Both the position numbers and the translations under genes were made by a program. A model generated the notes under the pieces. The model searched no databases. It saw nothing but the letters and a program-made list of their open reading frames with translations, and was not told where the DNA came from. From Dictyobacter formicarum (lineage in GTDB: Bacteria; Chloroflexota; Ktedonobacteria; Ktedonobacterales; Ktedonobacteraceae), in the NCBI RefSeq assembly GCF_016587435.1, contig NZ_BNJJ01000009.1, forward strand, positions 1 to 64,000: a stretch of DNA of 64,000 nt. Direction: 5' to 3'. Of this stretch, positions 61,740 to 64,000 are shown piece after piece. The number at the start of each line of letters is the position of its first letter. The stretch's first letter is position 1.

Positions 61740-62330
61740 ATGAACACTCCCGAATTAAAACAACTCAAAATGGCCTGGATTGCCGCCAAAGAATCAGGAG
61801 ATACTCAGGCGCAGATACGTATCCTCCAGGAGTATCCAGCATATCAAGATGAATTGATCGACTTTATCGCTGGTTATCAAGCCACTGGCGGCACAGAAGC
61901 AATTGATCAAACCGCAAGCCTGCTGCCATTAACCAGGCGTGCGCTGAACAGCGCGCTTGAGCGCGTTTTTGAGCCCCAGACCGCCTTCGCGACACTGGCC
62001 GAACTGCGCAAGAGCCGCAATCTGAACAAAGTAGAGACCGCCAGAGGACTACGCCTCAGTGTAGACGTCTGGAATAAATTCGAAAGCGGAGCCATCGAAC
62101 TGGTCAGCTTGAGTCAGCGTCAATTAGAGAAACTGGCCCAATTTTTTCAGGTTAGCATCGAACAATTTAGCAACGCACTCGGTGGCAGCCAGCCAGCCCT
62201 GACCATGAACCGTCGCCAGACACGTGAAGCGGCGAGCCAGGCGCAGCAAGGTCCCAAGAAGCAGAGCTTTGCCGAAGCTATCGCACGCAGCACAATGTCC
62301 AGAGAAGATCAACAGTTCTGGCTAGACTGA
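61740..62330 (+). CDS. Small HTH (XRE-like) regulator linked to the sigma-like gene
   Basis: 196 residues from ATG 61740, preceded by GGAAAGGAG. The N-terminal ~65 residues are helical, with an unknown motif (IRILQEYPAYQDELIDFIAGY). The centre is an XRE-type HTH: FATLAELRKSRNLNKVETARGLRLSVDVWNKFESGAIELVSLSQRQLEKLAQFF. The C-terminus is Gln/Ser-rich and disordered. The position after a sigma-like factor suggests an anti-sigma or co-regulator role, which is inference. No membrane helix. Confidence 0.7.
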   Translation: MNTPELKQLKMAWIAAKESGDTQAQIRILQEYPAYQDELIDFIAGYQATGGTEAIDQTASLLPLTRRALNSALERVFEPQTAFATLAELRKSRNLNKVETARGLRLSVDVWNKFESGAIELVSLSQRQLEKLAQFFQVSIEQFSNALGGSQPALTMNRRQTREAASQAQQGPKKQSFAEAIARSTMSREDQQFWLD

Positions 62331-62359
62331 CCGCAGCAACCAGCAGAGTATGTCCGTTC

Positions 62360-63079
62360 CTATCTCCCTTTTGTGGCATAACCAATATACGAAACGCCCT
62401 TAAACCAACCCGGGGCAAGGGCCACGCGTCCCTCAATCACCTTTGGCATAAAGCCGGTCAGCTCCTGAACCTGTAGCGATTCGCGGCTAATCAGAGACTG
62501 GAGCTCAGCTGGCTTAATAAAGGCCTCATAATGATGCAATCCTGGCACCAGACCTTGTTTCTGGAAGAAGCGCTCACCAATCTGGATCAAAACCAGCCGT
62601 GCCAGCAACGTCCGATTGATGGTATCGAACACAAAGATACCGCCGGGGGCCAGTACGCGCGCGATTTCATGGATCGTAGCCTGTAAATCGCGCACATGCT
62701 CCAGCACATCCAGGCACACAATAACCGAAAAGCTACCATCGGCATAGGGCAGAGACTCGGCATAACCATGATCGAATGAAACATTATGTCCCAGGCGCCC
62801 TTGCTGTACATAACGCCGGGCATCGGCCAGCGCACCCTCGACTGGATCGATGCCGGTCGCAACAGCTCCACGGCGCGCCAATTCGCGGCAAATCAAGCCG
62901 CCCCCACAGCCAACCTCTAGAATCTCTTGCTGAGCCAGAGCGTTGCGACCAAATACACGCTCAATACGCGACTCAATATAGTTACAACGATCCGAGGTTA
63001 TACGATAAAGCAAATTGTGTTTCTCGTACCATCCATAGTTAGCAAAGATATCGTTCTGGGAAAATGGACGCGACACCAT
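62360..63079 (-). CDS. Class I SAM-dependent methyltransferase (UbiG-like)
   Basis: 239 residues. SAM-binding motif EVGCGGGLICRELARRG, then IDPVEGALADARRYVQQG, VIVCLDVLEHVRD and APGGIFVFDTINRTLLARLV, the order of the UbiG/Coq3 family, which methylates quinone or phenol hydroxyls. The C-terminal FKGVSYIGYATKGR is also UbiG-like. A quinone precursor is thus a plausible substrate, but related enzymes act on many small molecules. ATG 63079. Divergent from scpB. Confidence 0.82.
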   Translation of the reverse strand: MVSRPFSQNDIFANYGWYEKHNLLYRITSDRCNYIESRIERVFGRNALAQQEILEVGCGGGLICRELARRGAVATGIDPVEGALADARRYVQQGRLGHNVSFDHGYAESLPYADGSFSVIVCLDVLEHVRDLQATIHEIARVLAPGGIFVFDTINRTLLARLVLIQIGERFFQKQGLVPGLHHYEAFIKPAELQSLISRESLQVQELTGFMPKVIEGRVALAPGWFKGVSYIGYATKGR

Positions 63080-63192
63080 ATGTAATGACCTACTTTCACT
63101 GTTTCAGTATATGCGTTACACAACCATTGTAGGAGTTATAGCATAGTAACGTGCCACATTGGTTTTTTTCACACAAAAATCTATGGTTATGG

Positions 63193-63198
63193 TATACT
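63193..63198 (+). promoter_or_regulatory. Promoter of scpB, giving a nearly leaderless mRNA
   Basis: TATACT ends 10 nt before ATG 63209, so transcription would start within about 0-4 nt of the start codon. TTCACA (63168-63173) lies 19 nt upstream, a weak -35. Confidence 0.5.
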
Positions 63199-63208
63199 TT
63201 TCTCTACA

Positions 63209-63823
63209 ATGGAACAGAAGATGTTAGATGATCAGGGTGGACGGGAGCAGGTGCATCACAAAGAGTGGGCAGCTGCCATCGAGAGCTTGCTTTTTGTTGC
63301 AGGGCGTCCTCTAGAACGGGGCGAGCTACGTAAGTTGCTGACGGTTAATGAAGAGCAACTGACTACTGCTCTTGAGGTGTTAGAACGGGATTTACGCCAG
63401 CAAACGCGGGGCATAAGATTGCAATTGCTGGGTGAGCAAATTCAGCTTGTGACAGCGCCAGAGAACGCACGCTATGTGGCTGCGCTGTTAGGGCTTCCTA
63501 TGACCGCCAAACTAACCTCAGCAGCGTTAGAAACGCTCTCAGTGGTCGCCTATCGACAGCCCTTAACGCGCAACCAGATTGAAGCCATTCGTGGTGTCAA
63601 TAGCGACCGCGCATTGATGAGTTTACTGCAACATGGGCTGGTAGAAGAGGTGGGTCGAGCGCCGACAGTAGGACGTCCTGCCCTCTTTGCCACGACGGCA
63701 GAATTTTTACAACAATTTGGTCTGACATCGCTTGAAGAGTTGCCGGGCTTCACGCTATCGAGGCCAGCTGAAGAACATTCAGATGATCAGGATACTGGCA
63801 CAGCAACAAATACTCCCCAGTAA
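63209..63823 (+). CDS. scpB: Segregation and condensation protein B
   Basis: 204 residues, two winged-helix domains: EWAAAIESLLFVAGRPLERGELRKLL ... LEVLERDL and the second with SVVAYRQPLTRNQIEAIRGVNSDRALMSLLQHGLVEEVGRA. ScpB dimers hold ScpA to SMC and regulate chromosome condensation and segregation. scpA is not adjacent. No ribosome site precedes ATG 63209, in line with a leaderless transcript. It is followed after 25 nt by endonuclease IV, probably in the same operon. Confidence 0.94.
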   Translation: MEQKMLDDQGGREQVHHKEWAAAIESLLFVAGRPLERGELRKLLTVNEEQLTTALEVLERDLRQQTRGIRLQLLGEQIQLVTAPENARYVAALLGLPMTAKLTSAALETLSVVAYRQPLTRNQIEAIRGVNSDRALMSLLQHGLVEEVGRAPTVGRPALFATTAEFLQQFGLTSLEELPGFTLSRPAEEHSDDQDTGTATNTPQ

Positions 63824-63848
63824 AGCAGAGGAAGAGGAACAACTAACC

Positions 63849-64000
63849 ATGCGTATTGGCCGACACATGCCCACCAACTCAAAAATGGTAAAAGCTGCCC
63901 AGACAGCGCAACAAATTGGTTGCGAAGCCATCCAAATCTTTGCCAGCAATCCGACCAGCTGGCGACCACCCGCCGACGATCCAAAGCTCTGCGCCGCATT
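63849..64000 (+). CDS. nfo: Endonuclease IV, N-terminal part
   Basis: The first 50 residues, cut by the window end. MRIGRHMPTNSKMVKAAQTAQQIGCEAIQIFASNPTSWRPP-type start (given only partly in continuous form in the sequence) matches deoxyribonuclease IV, an apurinic-site endonuclease with a TIM barrel and three metals. The N-terminal strand, usually carrying IGxH, and the conserved FxxNP are present. ATG 63849 follows GAGGAAGAGGAAC. Confidence 0.88.
   Translation, partial: MRIGRHMPTNSKMVKAAQTAQQIGCEAIQIFASNPTSWRPPADDPKLCAA

Noticed and set aside
1..64000. parS sites (TGTTTCACGTGAAACA-like) near parAB
   Set aside because: None seen by eye; a search with mismatches was not possible.
1..64000. 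CRISPR array, insertion sequence, prophage or rRNA
   Set aside because: No regularly spaced direct repeats, no transposase, integrase or phage gene, and no rRNA was recognised. The repeats are dispersed hairpin elements.

Overview
The window looks like chromosome of a Ktedonobacteria-type member of the Chloroflexota. This is inference from the gene set and style: many GAF/HisKA_3 sensor kinases with NarL-type regulators, strong GGAGG ribosome sites with frequent GTG/TTG starts, a split purine pathway with unusual fusions, and many hairpin repeats between genes. No rRNA, phage, insertion sequence or CRISPR was seen. There is one tRNA, tRNA-Asn(GTT).

Layout. 1-3.6 kb: end of an unplaced gene, a dTMP-kinase-like gene, then an MgtE magnesium channel behind a ~565-nt structured leader. 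3.6-9 kb: tRNA-Asn, an orphan PAS histidine kinase, a REP cluster, and a CheY-CheW-CheA operon whose CheA seems to lack ATP-binding motifs. 9-16 kb: ftsH, a coiled-coil zinc-ribbon protein, a cupin, guaA and a Nudix hydrolase. 16-25.6 kb: a purine operon purL-purQM-purC-purF-purD-purN in which PurL carries two N-terminal PurS-like modules and PurQ is fused to PurM. purK-purE (53.8-55.6 kb), guaA and prs (58.3 kb) add to the same pathway, so the window covers PRPP synthesis, most of IMP synthesis and the last GMP step. 25.6-32 kb: secreted beta-propeller, Asn/Tyr-rich stress-type protein, PHP phosphoesterase, DUF554 and M48 membrane proteins. 32-36.5 kb: UvrD/PcrA helicase and a kinase/regulator pair. 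37-41 kb: a cluster of FAD/NAD oxidoreductase, 2x[4Fe-4S] protein and a membrane protein with paired histidines, which looks like an undescribed electron-transfer module. 41-47 kb: membrane protein, another sensor kinase, a frameshifted membrane glycosyltransferase and a NarL regulator. 47-53 kb: DinB-like protein, parAB, FmdB zinc ribbon, ychF and an AhpD-family gene with an in-frame UGA. 53.8-64 kb: purKE, ruvB-queA, prs, radical SAM protein, a sigma-like/HTH pair, methyltransferase, scpB and the start of endonuclease IV.

The strongest unusual signal is the AhpD-like gene at 52725-53231 (minus). Its only interruption is a UGA exactly at the second Cys of CxxCxxxH, followed 20 nt later by a hairpin loop starting GG, as expected for a bacterial selenocysteine element. 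The second is a set of three families of intergenic hairpin elements in which stem sequences differ between copies but remain self-complementary: long-hairpin elements of ~125-220 bp, GC-rich multi-hairpin units, and ~25-nt REPs with a CTTGC loop. Two genes end on a TAG supplied by a REP copy.
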